A stretch of DNA of 64,000 nucleotides from Antedon mediterranea (Eukaryota > Echinodermata > Crinoidea > Comatulida > Antedonidae), in assembly GCF_964355755.1 (NCBI RefSeq), contig NC_092671.1:3421001-3485000 (forward strand), written 5' to 3'. The notes beneath the pieces are model-generated. The model had not been told where the DNA came from and searched no databases. It was given only the letters and a program-made list of their open reading frames with translations. The translations under genes and the position numbers were made by a program. Of this stretch, positions 10,301 through 22,700 are shown one piece after another. Each line of letters opens with the position of its first letter. Position 1 is the first letter of the stretch.

Positions 10301-13300
10301 TAAGGTGATTTCACGTTGTGAAGCACGTCTGTGTAAAATATTGAATGAAAAAAAAAAGGTTTAAAACAATATAGATATATTTTTGTTTCTTTATTTTCTG
10401 CAAGAATGACATCACTTTTTGTTTACCTGTATTTCTGGTAGGAAGGCAGCAAGATAGCGGATAGGACTTTCCATGTGTGTAACATTCGCTACTGGTGCTA
10501 GTGCAATAAAAACGTTTATCTGTAATATAAATAAAAACCAAACAATTAAAAAACAAAGACAAGCTTCTAAAGCTCTGTTTACCCTATCAAACGTTATGTG
10601 ACACAAAAAATGTAAAGTACCCATGGTGACATGATGATGGCATACCACTACTATATTTAGGCATACCACTACTATATTTAGGCATACCACTACTATATTT
10701 AGGCATACCACTACTATATTTAGGCATACCACAACTATATTTAGGCATACCACTATTATATTTAGGCATACCACTACTATATTTAGGCATATCACACTTT
10801 TTTTGTCAAACTAGTTTGACAGAGCTTAAGGAAAAAACATAATGCTGTACTACAGTGGAACTCCTACCAAGGGGACACCTTCAAGACCCATCAAGTGTCC
10901 TCGTAATAGAGGTGTCTCCTGATTAAGAAGTTGTATTCATTTACCCTTGTTCATTTCAAAGGAAAGTGGACTGTCCCTAATGGAGAGAATCTAATGTATC
11001 TGATTTTGTTTAAAAAAAAAACATTAATATCAATATACAAAACATTACCTTTTCAGCAAGTTTTTGGTTATAAGAGAATTCTACGAAGCCCATAATGGTA
11101 CCCTGTGAATGACCTACATAAGACAGTTTAGGCTGTTTGGTTACATTTAAGACGTAATTCACCATCGCTGGAAGATCAAACTCGGCCATTTCATCAAAAC
11201 TATAAAAGTGAAAACGATACTAAGATAAATAAAGGCAGTCAGATGCAGATGACATAACGACATAGCACACACAAAAGGGAAATTCCCTTCACAACATCAC
11301 TGTGGAGATGTTCCCACTAGCTTTAGAATTTGCGTTTCCTTGTTTGTGATTGGACAGTTGTCTTTGTACTCTTGTCAAGGGATGTTATTTATTAAAATCA
11401 GTGAAGCATGACATTTGCTTTATTTTTAGTGGAGTATCAACATGACTAATCAAAAGACCGCTAAACAGTGTACATGGTAAGTCAGACAATTCATTGAAAA
11501 CTATGTCAGACCGAAACACTGTTTAGTATAAAACACATGACTTTTGCGGCAGCTGCTTCTCTAAATTTCACTCTCATAGGCATATCTTCAGATTTACAAG
11601 GAAACCATTAATGTTAATTTAACTTATTCTGGAAAATCCACATTTAATAATACATAAAAGAAAACCCATGAATGTTTGAATAATTATTTTAAAGCTACAG
11701 TACAAATAAAAGAGCAATGTCTATGAAGAATTGAACGCTGCTGTCTTCCGTCTATTTTCGTCCATTAGGATTTTTTTGAAATCCTGGTGACAATGACAAT
11801 TGACATGTAAAACTGTAAAACATAGAATTCTGAAATTAAAACCAAAGCACCTGATCAAATAAGTGCTATTTTGTACTGTACCTCCAAGCCCAAAATTCCT
11901 TTTGATCCGGTTTTAAATAAGTATGGTTCTTTGAGTACGTATTACCACGTACATTGCCTAACCACACGTCAAACCCGGCATCTGCTAGGATATATCCTAG
12001 GCTCTCATTTCGTAGGTTTGTAAGGAAGTTGGTGGAAGAGGCTAGAAGACCGTGCTGCAAAAACACAACTGGCCGTGTTTTATTTGAAGGCTTGTCGTGT
12101 CTTCCGTAGGGAATTCTCTGCATTCCCAGAATAAAACCATCAGGTGTGTGTACGTAGTGAGATTCAGCAGGATAGCCTTTACTGGTGATCAATTCAATCT
12201 GAAAATATAGAATTAATAATAAATTATTGCATACTAATATAAATGTATTATACGGTCCATATATCTATCCATATATCATATCTAGTGCTAATAGGCCATC
12301 CATAACTGCCAAGATAAGAAGGAAGCATCTATCATCAGTTACACAGGCAGATTCTTAGAACAGACAGCCTTTCTTCTTTTATCCATAACTGCCAAAGACA
12401 AGAAGGAATATTATCCATACTCTGGCAGACCATAGAACACTCTGCTTTTGGGTACACAAGACACTCAGTACCAATGGCTTAACATCTTATCCAAAAGAAG
12501 AGGCAACATGGCATCCTAACATGGTACTGGTACTTGTTAGACTTCACAGTCTAATTTCTTAACCTTCCAACCTCTTTTCGTAAGTTTCCAATTTCTTCCA
12601 TTGCTATGTAAAACTGTATCATAAACCCCGTACTCCATACTTTTGGGTCAGCCCACCAACTGGCTGATAATACTGTAGAGGGCAACATCCTAACTAGGTC
12701 GGGTCAATCGATTTGTCGTTGGTCATTGTCTTGACCTACTAGAAACCATCACATCTGTGATGAGGTGGGGAGCAAAGAATCCTCATGTCCCCAGCATGTA
12801 CACAATGAATTAACATGACATACTGTACTAATTACTATATACTTGCTTTACAAATTACTCTTGTGAAAATTATTCATTCTGTCTGTCACTAGATTCATGT
12901 TTAAATACTGGAGTACTACTGTAATAATTCATTAACAAAAAGTCACAAAAACAATTTACGTCAAATTTGAAAGTGCAACAACTAAAACTAAAAGAATAAA
13001 CCCACTAATAAACTTTGTCAAGGTTTCAGTTACTTCCCGATTTAAATCTCCTACTTCAATGTTTTTAAATAGGTAAACTAATTCAATTAGAATTCTTGAC
13101 ATACTATACAGTATTAGCATATGACTAACAGGTACTGTACTATTCTGAACTGGTTTAAACCATACAAATAGGAATTGCAGACTAGAAATTTCGTTTTTTA
13201 TATAGAAAAAAAAATATAGTAGAGTACGGACAGTAGTATTATAAAATGTACAGTACCGTATATTTCGGTGTATAAGTCGCACTTTTGACACGCAAATTTG

Positions 13301-15610
13301 ACCTCTAAATTAAGGGTGCGTCTTATACACCAAACATAAATGCCTCACCACACAGATTGTACATATCGTCACCTCGTTTGCTAGGCCTGAGTAGGCTAAA
13401 CTAGCTACAGTATACTAACACAACGGCAACCTGCTTCTGCCTAGTTTTCAAGGCATTTTAGATGATGTTATACTAAATATGATGAAAAGATTTGTTCATT
13501 ATGGAGCTGTTGTAGGCGCTCCGATAAAATTTCATTTGTAAACGTTTACGATTGGAATAGCCTAGGCTAGTACAGTATTTATTTATAGTTATACGCACGA
13601 TCACCGTACCGCCAGCGCAAGCCCTTCTTGGCGGCCACATGGTGTACGGTATTCGACTAGTATATTCTCCAGGTAATTATAGCATGGACCTAGCGTACAC
13701 ACTTCTCGGAAACATAGATACTAATCGAATACGATTGTCCGTGAAAACGTGCGCCCTCTCGAAATGATCGAGCAAGGCTAGCCCACACGTACGTACGTGT
13801 TACACACACGGTCATGCACTCGATGTTGCGGGTGCGAAACTCTTGAATAACAAGTTAGAAAGAACTTGTTGAGGCTGGGCGAGGCCGAGCCTAGGTAAGA
13901 AAACACCTAAATAAAGGACGCCGTTGTAGATATAACAAAATATATTATTACAATAATATTGATTACAATTTTAAAAAAAATTGTTTTGATGGAAATATAA
14001 GGTGCGTCTTATACATCGACGATATAAAAAATACCGATATTTTACTCTCAGTTAGGGGGTGCGTCTTATACACAGGTGCGACTTATACACCGAAATATAC
14101 GGTAACTAGCAAAATGAGCACAACAACTAGTAATCAATTTTTTTATAAATTAATTAGTTCTACAAACAGCTGAGGTTACAGAAATTGGCAGATCTTTGCT
14201 AGATTAAAATGAAACTATTTTTACAAAAATTAGCTAGTTTGTAAAAAAAAATCAACAAGCAAATTGTTTTACAGTATAGTAAATTTTGAGCCCTGAGAAT
14301 AAATTTAAAGTCTATGAGTGACTATTACCAAATTGCACAGTCACTGTATATCAACTCATGTGATGACCATGTAGTTTGTTAAAGTGGATGGTACTTTAAT
14401 TAATAATCAATTACCTTTAAATAAATTAGCTAAATTTAAAAACTGTTAACATCTAAATTTAGAATCAAGTTTAAAAATAACATACAATACATTGATTGGA
14501 TTATCCATTGAATAATAGGAAAAGATAATCTACAGGATGATCCCTTCCTACAGTCTACAGAAAAAGATAATCCTCCTGTCCAATTATTGGAATGTTCTAT
14601 GACTGGGGTAAAAGGTGTTACAAAATAAAAATAAACAAACAGTTGTTTAACTATAAATAAAAAATCTTGATATTGAATGAAGCCGAAATTGATTTTTGTC
14701 TTTTTCGTGGACTGGAACACTATTTTTTAGTCAGTAGACGGGGATGTTATTAAAATTTTCTAGTTTAAACATAATGAAAATCATTGACATGGCATTGTTG
14801 GTTAATTAATTTACCTGTCCAATTGAAGCAGCATAATAATGAATATGGCTTAGAATTACAAAACACGACATTTCAGAAAAAAAAAAACATTTTTCGCAAA
14901 AACAATTCCGTTCCGACAAGATAAAGCCTTTTTATTCTTTTGGCTAAAATGTTTCAATGGAAATTTTAAACGGCAAATTTTAAAAGGGTGAATTACAATG
15001 TGCTCTAGCATGAACGGCACGAGTAAGCTTGATGATCAATCAAGGCTCGCATTGCTTAATGTCAATTGTCAAATTATTTACGACGTTTACGTTGCACTTA
15101 CGTTACGTGGACTTGTAGACCTATGAGAACCAATAAACCAAGCTTTAGGAGACAGACTAACAAATTCTCAAAAACTATAGCCCTAGGAGTGCTATTATTA
15201 TTTAATAATTTAGAATAGACCTTTAGAAAAAAAGATATTTGTGTTGAAATTATACTCCATACATACATATACATAATTCATTAATTGGTGAGTTACACTC
15301 ACATGACAGACAGGGCATTATTTATAATAGGCTTGGCTATTATAGTACACTGTTGAGGCAATAATACTAGAATTTATAAGAGATCGTCGATTCATTCTAG
15401 GATGACTACATTTATCTAACAATTAAAAGGCACACTAGTCCAAGGCCTAAATAAAATACTTACTGCATCCATGTTAACTTCGGGGTCTGGTGGTGTGGGT
15501 GCTGCTGCGGCCAAGATGGTCCGATCCAGGGAACTTCGGCCATGAGAAAAATTCAATAAGAAAACTGTTACTAATAAAACATTATAAAATCCTTGAAAAC
15601 CAGTCATCAT
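7341..15610 (-). CDS. Acid lipase, lysosomal/gastric lipase family (8 exons, 412 aa)
   Basis: Exons on the minus strand: 15610-15464, 12198-11882, 11199-11049, 10519-10427, 10055-9900, 8677-8606, 8017-7949 and 7574-7341. All are GT/AG and phase-consistent. Members hydrolyse cholesteryl esters and triacylglycerols in lysosomes, or dietary fat when secreted. Residues 1-24 form a signal peptide. An oxyanion segment HGLL starts at residue 98, the nucleophile elbow is GHSQG (Ser186), and the acid and base are GGQD (Asp358) and DYDH (His387), with the Asp-His spacing of 29 residues known in the family. NKT, NHT and NVT sequons fit the secretory route. Length is close to human LIPA (399). Two ATGs stand in tandem at the start and the first is used. 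Orthology to LIPA rather than LIPF/LIPM cannot be settled by eye. Introns carry many repeats but no exon is disrupted. Confidence 0.95.
7673..7935. repeat. Pogo-like MITE family P relic (GGGACAC...CTATTAAGG)
   Basis: Two half-sites, CATGGGACACTCCTATTGAG and CCTTAATAGGGATGCTCCC/TATTAAGGGAAG, belong to a dispersed family whose ends resemble ACAGTAGAACCTCTATTAAG. It lies in the last intron of the lipase gene. Confidence 0.5.
8226..8300 (+). mobile_element. tRNA-derived SINE head, plus strand
   Basis: A box TGTAGCTTGGTGGTTA (8233-8248) and B box GGTTCAATTCA (8278-8288). This is the same SINE family as 3840-3975 and 43531-43705 but inverted. It lies in an intron of the lipase gene. Confidence 0.6.
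8826..9085. mobile_element. Short inverted-repeat element (GTTGTAACCAGGTTT ends)
   Basis: TTGTAACCAGGTTT near 8850 is answered by AAACCTGGTTACAA near 9055. A longer imperfect arm includes TAACAAGTTGTAACC. The 250 bp interior has a reading frame (8915-9133) with no recognisable features. It is probably a MITE. Confidence 0.5.
9180..9748. mobile_element. Composite repeat bounded by ACCTCCGCC/GGCGGAGGT
   Basis: The left side reads AACCTCCGCC and the right side TTGGCGGAGGTAATAAA. The interior has ACTGTGGCCTCCAGGC, GTGACCTTGACC and a CACACACACAAACATACAG run, a layout known from widespread invertebrate repeats. A tRNA-like A box (TGTGGTGTAATGG, 9328-9340) and B box (TGGTTTAAGTCCC, 9373-9385) sit inside, so a SINE is fused or nested here. 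Confidence 0.6.
10570..10827. mobile_element. MITE family A copy carrying a 21-bp minisatellite
   Basis: Outer ends AAGCTCTGTTTACCCTATC and AGTTTGACAGAGCTT are inverted. Between 10638 and 10796 a 21-bp unit (GCATACCACTACTATATTTAG) repeats about eight times. One or two of these units occur in the other copies, so the array expanded inside the element. It sits in intron 3 of the lipase gene, between exons 3 and 4. Confidence 0.75.
10845..10995. repeat. Pogo-like MITE family P relic
   Basis: It contains CAGTGGAACTCCTACCAAGG and GACACCTTCAAGACCC, then TCCTCGTAATAGAGGTGTC. This matches the recurrent hairpin-like family seen at 41570, 54300 and 55128. Confidence 0.5.
11253..11500. repeat. Dispersed repeat B, copy 2
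   Basis: Second copy of the repeat at 3346-3600, in the same orientation, about 55 bp upstream (transcript sense) of lipase exon 3. It keeps AAAAGGGAAATTCCC and TTTGTGATTGGACAGTTGTC. Confidence 0.7.
12295..12415. repeat. Direct repeat pair in lipase intron 1
   Basis: ATCCATAACTGCCAAGATAA at about 12298 recurs as ATCCATAACTGCCAAAGACA at about 12382, each followed by GAAGGAA. About 30 bases are shared at 85-base spacing. The surrounding 12300-12800 is complex sequence without a clear class. Confidence 0.5.
13254..14104. mobile_element. TIR transposon family C, copy 1 (TA|CCGTATATTTCGG)
   Basis: Ends are TACCGTATATTTCGGTGTAT and its reverse complement, flanked by TA dinucleotides. TATAAGTCGCAC follows each end. 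The element is 851 bp and shares interior blocks with 32815-33836. No transposase frame is present. It lies in lipase intron 1. Confidence 0.8.
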
Positions 15611-16735
15611 AACATTTGACTAATTATTCTAATGTCTTCACAATTAAAAAAAACTATTTTATTAATTGATAGTATCTTTCACGACATCAAAACACAGGCC
15701 TACAGAAATAGAAAGGTATTATGGCCACATCGACTGTAGGCCTAAATCATAAAGTAAACAAAGTGTTGTGGTGGCATGATCGTTGTGTGTAGTAGGTTTG
15801 ACCTCGTCATGTGGGTTTGTATCACGAGATATCGAATCGAAATTTCCATTATTTAGAAGTATTTGAAAAATAAAATATATTTTATATAAAACTTAGTCCA
15901 CTCATAAATATCAATGAATGAAAATATGTTTTTTATTATAATAACACAATTTTTATAATTGCTTATAAATAAACAGTGTAAATCGTGAAATATTTTTCTA
16001 CAAATTGATCCACCTAACACCAATCACCCCTCATAACAAAATAGTACGTTACGGAGGCGCGTCTTCGTAGACCAATCATCTGACCCCAACCTAATATTCA
16101 TAAAATATTAATTATGTCTGTTTATTTGCTAAAAAATAAAATGTAAAGTCTTCCTAAATGCTATTTTCCTTAAAACTATATTATTATTTTGTTATAATGT
16201 GTTGTTACTGCAATGAAATCGGCTAAAATTGGAAATTAAGCATAAATTTAAATATATTATAGATTCGTCGCGTGGCCGCAGCCATCTTGATTTCGTCTTC
16301 CGACAAAGAACAGCAATTGTGATACCCCCTATAGCAGCTAATGTAATTTTCGGGCATGTTCATTATGCCTTTTTTGTTGCCGATTTTTGTGGCGATTTCC
16401 CTCATCGCTGAACTTTGTGTGGGCCGTAGTGAACGTTTGCTTTGACCGATTTCAACGGAACTTTCATCCTAGGGAAGAAGATATATCATATTTACAGTCG
16501 TTAGATAATTTGTATGAATGTGCTCATTGGAATATTCAAAATAATACACATATTCTGGACGTGTTTTGATCAGGTTTTATCGTGGACACAATCCGGAGCA
16601 CAATCAGTGGCTTTTGTCAATGAAATGGGTGCATCATGCACAGAGTTGGTAGAAATTTGAACTAATGCGCCGTTGTATACGTACGTATTAATTTATCAAT
16701 GACCTACACAGAAGAAGAAGTATAATCAAGAAGTA
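15611..16735. promoter_or_regulatory. Divergent promoter region of lipase and ARID2
   Basis: The lipase start codon (minus) and the ARID2 start codon (plus) face away from each other across 1.1 kb. The spacer is locally richer in CpG around 16030-16110 and 16260-16410, with GACCAATCAT (a CCAAT box) near 16070 and a YY1-type motif at 16278. I see no strong TATA box at an obvious position. Use as a shared promoter is inferred from geometry. Confidence 0.55.
16278..16289 (-). promoter_or_regulatory. YY1-type motif, likely near the ARID2 transcription start
   Basis: GCAGCCATCTTG on plus equals CAAGATGGCTGC on minus, matching the extended YY1 consensus that is common just downstream of TATA-less starts in animals. 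It stands about 450 bp before the ARID2 ATG. Confidence 0.5.
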
Positions 16736-19700
16736 ATGGCCCAATACTTGGATAAGGATCCGTTCACTTACGAACATGAGAAGCGTACGTTCATGAACGA
16801 CTTGCGGCAGTTCCACATATCGAAGGGGTAAGTCTTATCTTTTCGTTCATCTCAACCTTGTCCCAAATCTTCACTTGAATTTCGCTCCCTATCATTGTTG
16901 TTTTGCTTCATGGGTTTCCTCATTGTTTTCTTTTGTTCCACCAGGACACCGTTGAATCGTCTTCCATGCATTGGGGGTAAAGAATTGGACCTGTATTTGC
17001 TGTATAACAAAGTCGTATCTTTGGGAGGATTTACAAAGGTTTGTTGTTTCATTGGAAGGTTATTTATAATATCATGAACAAGTTCTTAATCTTAATCATT
17101 GTCTGGGTTGTGGTCAGGTTGTAAACAAAACACAGTACATTACACTTTATCATTTATGCATGCACATTGTTTTTGTATCTCATTCATGTTATATTTTGGG
17201 CTGCAGCGGAGAGGGCTATATAGATTGTTCGATCCAAAATTGGGTGTATGTATACTCTCCAGACAAACATCTGCCTGCCTTTGTTTTAATTTTTTTACCA
17301 TCTGTACATTATATTTTATAATTATTATCACAAATGTTAGCGCAGAGTAAAATTCCGATTTATAATGTACAGTAGTTCCATTTTTTATTAATGTTAAATT
17401 GTCAGTTTACATGCAAAGTGTTGATGTAGATGGAATTGTTTACGCACATTAATTACACACCTTTTTTTACAGGTGATGACCCTAAAGATCCCATTTTGAT
17501 TTATAACTGTAAATGTTGGTCATTAATTGAGGTTAATACATACATTTATTCCTGACATAATGAAAGAAAATATAGCATTTTACAGTGTTATAGCAAAAAC
17601 TGATGATGAATGTGTAGTAGTGCCAACTACTGTATAATTAGTTTGATTCAATTTTCATTTACTAATGCAAGACGTTTCATTCTGTAAGCTTTACAGTACA
17701 TTTAGTAGGGAGGTTTCGCAACCTTACGAATACGATAACGAAAACGGATACGTCATACATTTGTGAAACTTTTGAGCTGATCCCCATTTCACATTCGTAA
17801 AGCGTATTCGTGTTGACGAATATCACCAGTCATACTGTATTCGTAACTACAAAACGAGTATAGTTTTTGATCTATTAATTAGGAATGATTCATGATTATA
17901 ATATAATTATAGATTTATTGAAAGTAATTTACTAAAGTAATTTACTAAAATGCCAGGTCAATTTAGATAAATAGCAGTTTTTAAAGTCCTCACTCGCTTT
18001 GATGTTACGCTAGGCCTAGGCAGCCAAGCACCAAGCAACACGTACCTTCGCTTCGCTCAAATTTACCGCAGTAATATTTTGGACGCGCCTCAATATTTCG
18101 TTACCATGCGAAACAGATTTTTTTATGGCTTACGAAAACGAATATGTGTGCGTGACGTATCCGTTTTCGTTATCGTATTCGTAAGATTGCGAAACCTCTC
18201 TAGTATCTAAGCCTTAAAAGGTTTAGCTACACTAACTGTAAACTACAAATGTCCATGGAAGTATTTTAGTTTTTGTAAGTACCTAGCATTGGAGGGCCTT
18301 TAGTAGTGCTAACCAGGGGCTGCCGCCTGTGCCTCCTGTGTTATAGTATACCATACTATAACACAGGAGGCACAGGCGGCAGAATGCCACTGTTTACAGT
18401 ACAAAAGGTCCACTTGAAATTGTAAACCTTGCAAGTCCGACACAAACATACTATTATACAGTTAGACAATTTACAAAAGGTTATTCCACTAGTCAGTTTT
18501 GTGGGATCTTTTTTCTATCAGTTTGAGTAGGTAATATCAAGCAGTTTCAAACAGCTACAGTACAGTAATATAGTTACAGTTAACTAACTGTTGTAATTAA
18601 ATGACCAGGCAAATATATTTATATACCCCTACCTAAGTACCTGTATAAAGTACATTCTGAAAATTTTGAGATCACTTCCTCTATGCCACTTGCTTACAAC
18701 TGCAGGTATATTTCAATAACAAACCATGGAAGAAAATACAATTCATGAACAGATATTTCTTTATAATGATTTCAGAGTCTGACTATTTAGAAAACAGTTA
18801 CAATAACATATACTGTAGTATTAATATAATTGAATTAATCAATACATTGAAAAGATCCTGAAATGTCTTGATGTGAAATACTAGATGTTTTGCAACTGTA
18901 GTTACTACAGTACTAATACTATACAACAAACTAATATTAAATTTATTATTAAAATAATTGTTGTGAGAATTACATTACATGACCGTATGTTCTTGTTTGT
19001 GTCATGTGCATGCAACATGGTTTATGCAAATGAGGCTATGATTAGGGGATTTCCCCAACCTTCAGTTGTGGCCAATGACCATCATGATACCAGCAAGCTT
19101 CCCTTTGGCTTTGTCTTTGGCAAACTTTCAATTCACTGTGTCAAACAAGTCAGTGTTTTGTGCAGTATTATAATATTGCCTAAAAAATCTGCTATTTTGT
19201 ACAGTGTGTTTAGTAGTTGGCAATGGGTTGCAATAATAAATGCCAAATATCATATCTGTTTACATTGTTTTTTAGAACATTACACTTAGTATTTCTAGAG
19301 AAAGTGAAAGTGCTAAGTTTCCAATGACCCATTGCCATTTGTTGTTCACACAACTTTTCTACAGTATTTATACTGTAGCCTCTTACAAAAATCATATTCA
19401 CAATGGAACACTGTTGAATACATTTCAGCTGTACTGTATTATCCTGGAGCATACTGTGTACAGTTAGTCCATCTATGATCCTGAAGTATACTGTACAGTT
19501 AGCCTATCCTGGAGCATACTGTACAGTTAGCCCATCCTGGAGCATACTGTACAGTTAGCCCATCCTGGAGCATACTGTACAGTTAGCCCATCCTGGAGCA
19601 TACTGTACAGTTAGCCCATCCTGGAGCATACTGTACAGTTAGCCCATCCTGGAAAACTGTACAATACAGTTAGCCCATCCTGGAAAACTGTACAGTACAG

Positions 19701-22700
19701 TTAGCCCATCCTGGAAAACTGTACAGTACAGTTAAGTTAGCTCTGTCTACACTATCAAACTTTATGTGACAAAAAATGTGATGTGCCCATAACATATACA
19801 GTATGAACATGATGATGTCATATAACTACTACATTGGCGTGTTAAATGATACATTACATTTTTACCCAGATATGGGTGTGGCTGGTATGCACTGTACTAT
19901 GTAAAAAACAGCAACAGTGAAAAAAGAAATTGTGGAGAATTCTTTAAAATTAAATCAAATACTGTACAAGTTGTATACAAGTGCTGTTAGTAGGGACATG
20001 TTAACTTTAATGAATGACGTCAACATTCTACTCATTTTTATAGTAACAGCGTACAGTAGTTCAGCAACAGTTGCAATAACGTAATTGTTTGTTTTGATTT
20101 AGCTTCGATGGAAAGTATAGAATGCAATGCATGTGTTGCGCACACAAAATACGCCACTCTTACTCTTACTGTACTAAAATCATGGAATACCTTGGGCCTA
20201 GAGACTAGGCCTAGCTACTGTAGGCATGTTTAATCATGCATATTGGATGATACAGTAAATAGCATATTGCGATGGACATTTTATTTTTTGGTTTCATTAA
20301 AAACATAATTTTAAAATTACTGTACCCTTCGGTTAACATTTTTCATTTAACGCTATTTTTTCAGTTCTTGAAGCACATAACTAAAGTTTTTCGTAATGCT
20401 TGCGCATGCGCAGATCGATTTGTTTACAAAGGGGGTGGAAGGGCGGAGCTTGCACGTTGCATGTTGGGAAATAGCGTTAATGTTGACATTTTACGTGCAC
20501 CTGAGAAAGCTTCCTAATGTTACCATTGTCTTGACAGAAAAAAAAAACATAGAATAATTTAAGTACTGGATTTCAAGGTGAAGATCATTTTAATATGTTT
20601 TACATTTATGACTAACTGTCAGTGTCAATGACATCTTCTTGACATTTAAATCAAATTAAATGCAAATGGGATTTTTTTTGTGTGTGATATTAGAAATAGC
20701 CAGAAACCAAATTTATATCCAAGGAAGCCTATTATGTTTTTTCTTCTTTATACTATTATGGAATCAATTTTCTGACTGACAATTAGGACGTTTTGACCAA
20801 ATTTCTGGTTTTTATTAATGTATGTTAATTGTTATACAGTACAGCTATGGGTCTGTTTAGGCTTTGTTATTTACCCAGGTAAAGTTGATACCTGCCTATC
20901 CACCAAAGCTGTGCCCATGAAATCAATAAACCCAGTTCAATAATTAAGTCTGAATGTGCCCTCATAGGATACATTATCCTTTTAATGTCATGTGGCATTC
21001 CATACCAATTTTAATATTTTTACTGTAAGACAAAATATTACTACACTGTAGAACCCTAAAGTGTCTCCTTAATAGAGATCAGCTGTTATACTGTATGTAG
21101 TGTTGTGTTGATTACAATTTACATTGCCTCTCATTCATTTCATAACATTAAATGGAATATCCCCTGAATAGAGATGGACCGTGGTGTTGTACTGTATATT
21201 GCCCCTCGTTTCACAATGTGTCTCCTTAATAGGCGTGTTCCAAAGGAAGGATATTGTATTTTACAGAAAGAAAATAAAACAAATTATTTACAAATTAATT
21301 ACAATATTAAAATAATTATCTACTAGTTGCATTGTAAATTATGTTATCTGCATATATGCAAATATCCACTCAAGTTCAAATAGCTCATTTCAACTAATGA
21401 TCAATAATTATTAGTATCTGCAATATGACTAATATGCTTGTTTCCAGGAGACCTTTGACCTTCCTTAACATAAGTGAGAATGCTGCTAGTAGTGTTATGG
21501 TAACATTCTATTTAAAGCTACTGTAGCTGTCCATTAGAGTAATTCACTCTACACAGGATGGATGTCTTCACTACAGTACATGAGACTGAGAATGTGTTAG
21601 GCATTAACTTGCAATTAGTGAGAGGACCAATCATGATAGACATTATCAAATTGTTGACTTTTATTTTATGGATGGATGATTCGGCACGAAATCTCTGATA
21701 ACAGTAGAACTGTGAACACATTCTTGGTCTGGGCAACACTATAACTGTTTACAAAATGATTGTTTACAAAAATCAAGTCAATGCCTTGCCATTACATTAT
21801 TTTATAAATATATTTTTTGTTATCATTAAAATAATGAATCTCTAAAAATACAGTAGAGCACATACAGGTACAATAAATTACAATCAAATTACTTACAGTA
21901 TCATCAGGTAATTTATTATGAATAGAGAGCTACAGTAATTAAATCATTTTTAGTACATTATTTATACTACAAATTTAAACGGCCAAATATGAAAGCCATT
22001 ATCCAGCGCAGTTGAGTAGTCTGCATACTACTGTATGGTACATAGTAATGAGTGAGGGTAACATTTGTTTTAATTTATATTTTTAAATCATATTTTTGTT
22101 TATCCATTTTGTTTGAACATTGAATTTTCATTTCTTTTCATTTCAGGTTTCTGATCAAGAACTTTGGGAAAGTTTATTAGAATTTTTTGGCTTGCCTGCT
22201 TTTTGTGGACAAGGTGGCTATGCTCTGAGGAAAATTTACACACGGTAAGGAAAAATTGTTTATTGATCCATCATAAATAAATAGACAAATACTAAATTTA
22301 AAGAGTATAACATTTCAACATTTACACTGTAAAAAATATGTTATAGATTCTTTTGCCTCATGTTTTATTTTATTAATTGCCCAATCAATTTATTCCATGT
22401 AGGCCCATGTTACATTTTTAGGGCCCAAAAGTCAAATTCTGAATCTGCCAATTATTTATTTAAGAATTGATTTCTGTCTCTTTTCCATTTTTCAACTTCA
22501 TACAAAAGTATGTTTTCACCTAACTATTTTTACCTAGCTATTTTTTACCAATAGTGCATCGTTTCAATACAGTAGGCTATATTCTGTGTGTAAATATTTT
22601 ATGTATTTCTGGCTCACGTACACACAAACGCAAAGATGTGTAAATTTATACACTTGAAAATGAACTAAAATGAATAATTTGCTCAATTTTAATTCTTGAA

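Noticed and set aside
10587-10795. Reading frames with repeated MPKYSSG / CLNIVVV units
   Set aside because: They are read-throughs of the 21-bp minisatellite inside a MITE. Two overlapping frames are both open because 21 is a multiple of three.
10638-10796. CRISPR-like array
   Set aside because: The 21-bp units are contiguous with no unique spacers and lie inside a eukaryotic MITE. The 28-bp array at 19442-19737 was rejected for the same reason.
18885-19289. 134-aa plus-strand frame in ARID2 intron 2
   Set aside because: No domain, no splice support, and composition matches the surrounding intron. It is not part of any ARID2 known to me.
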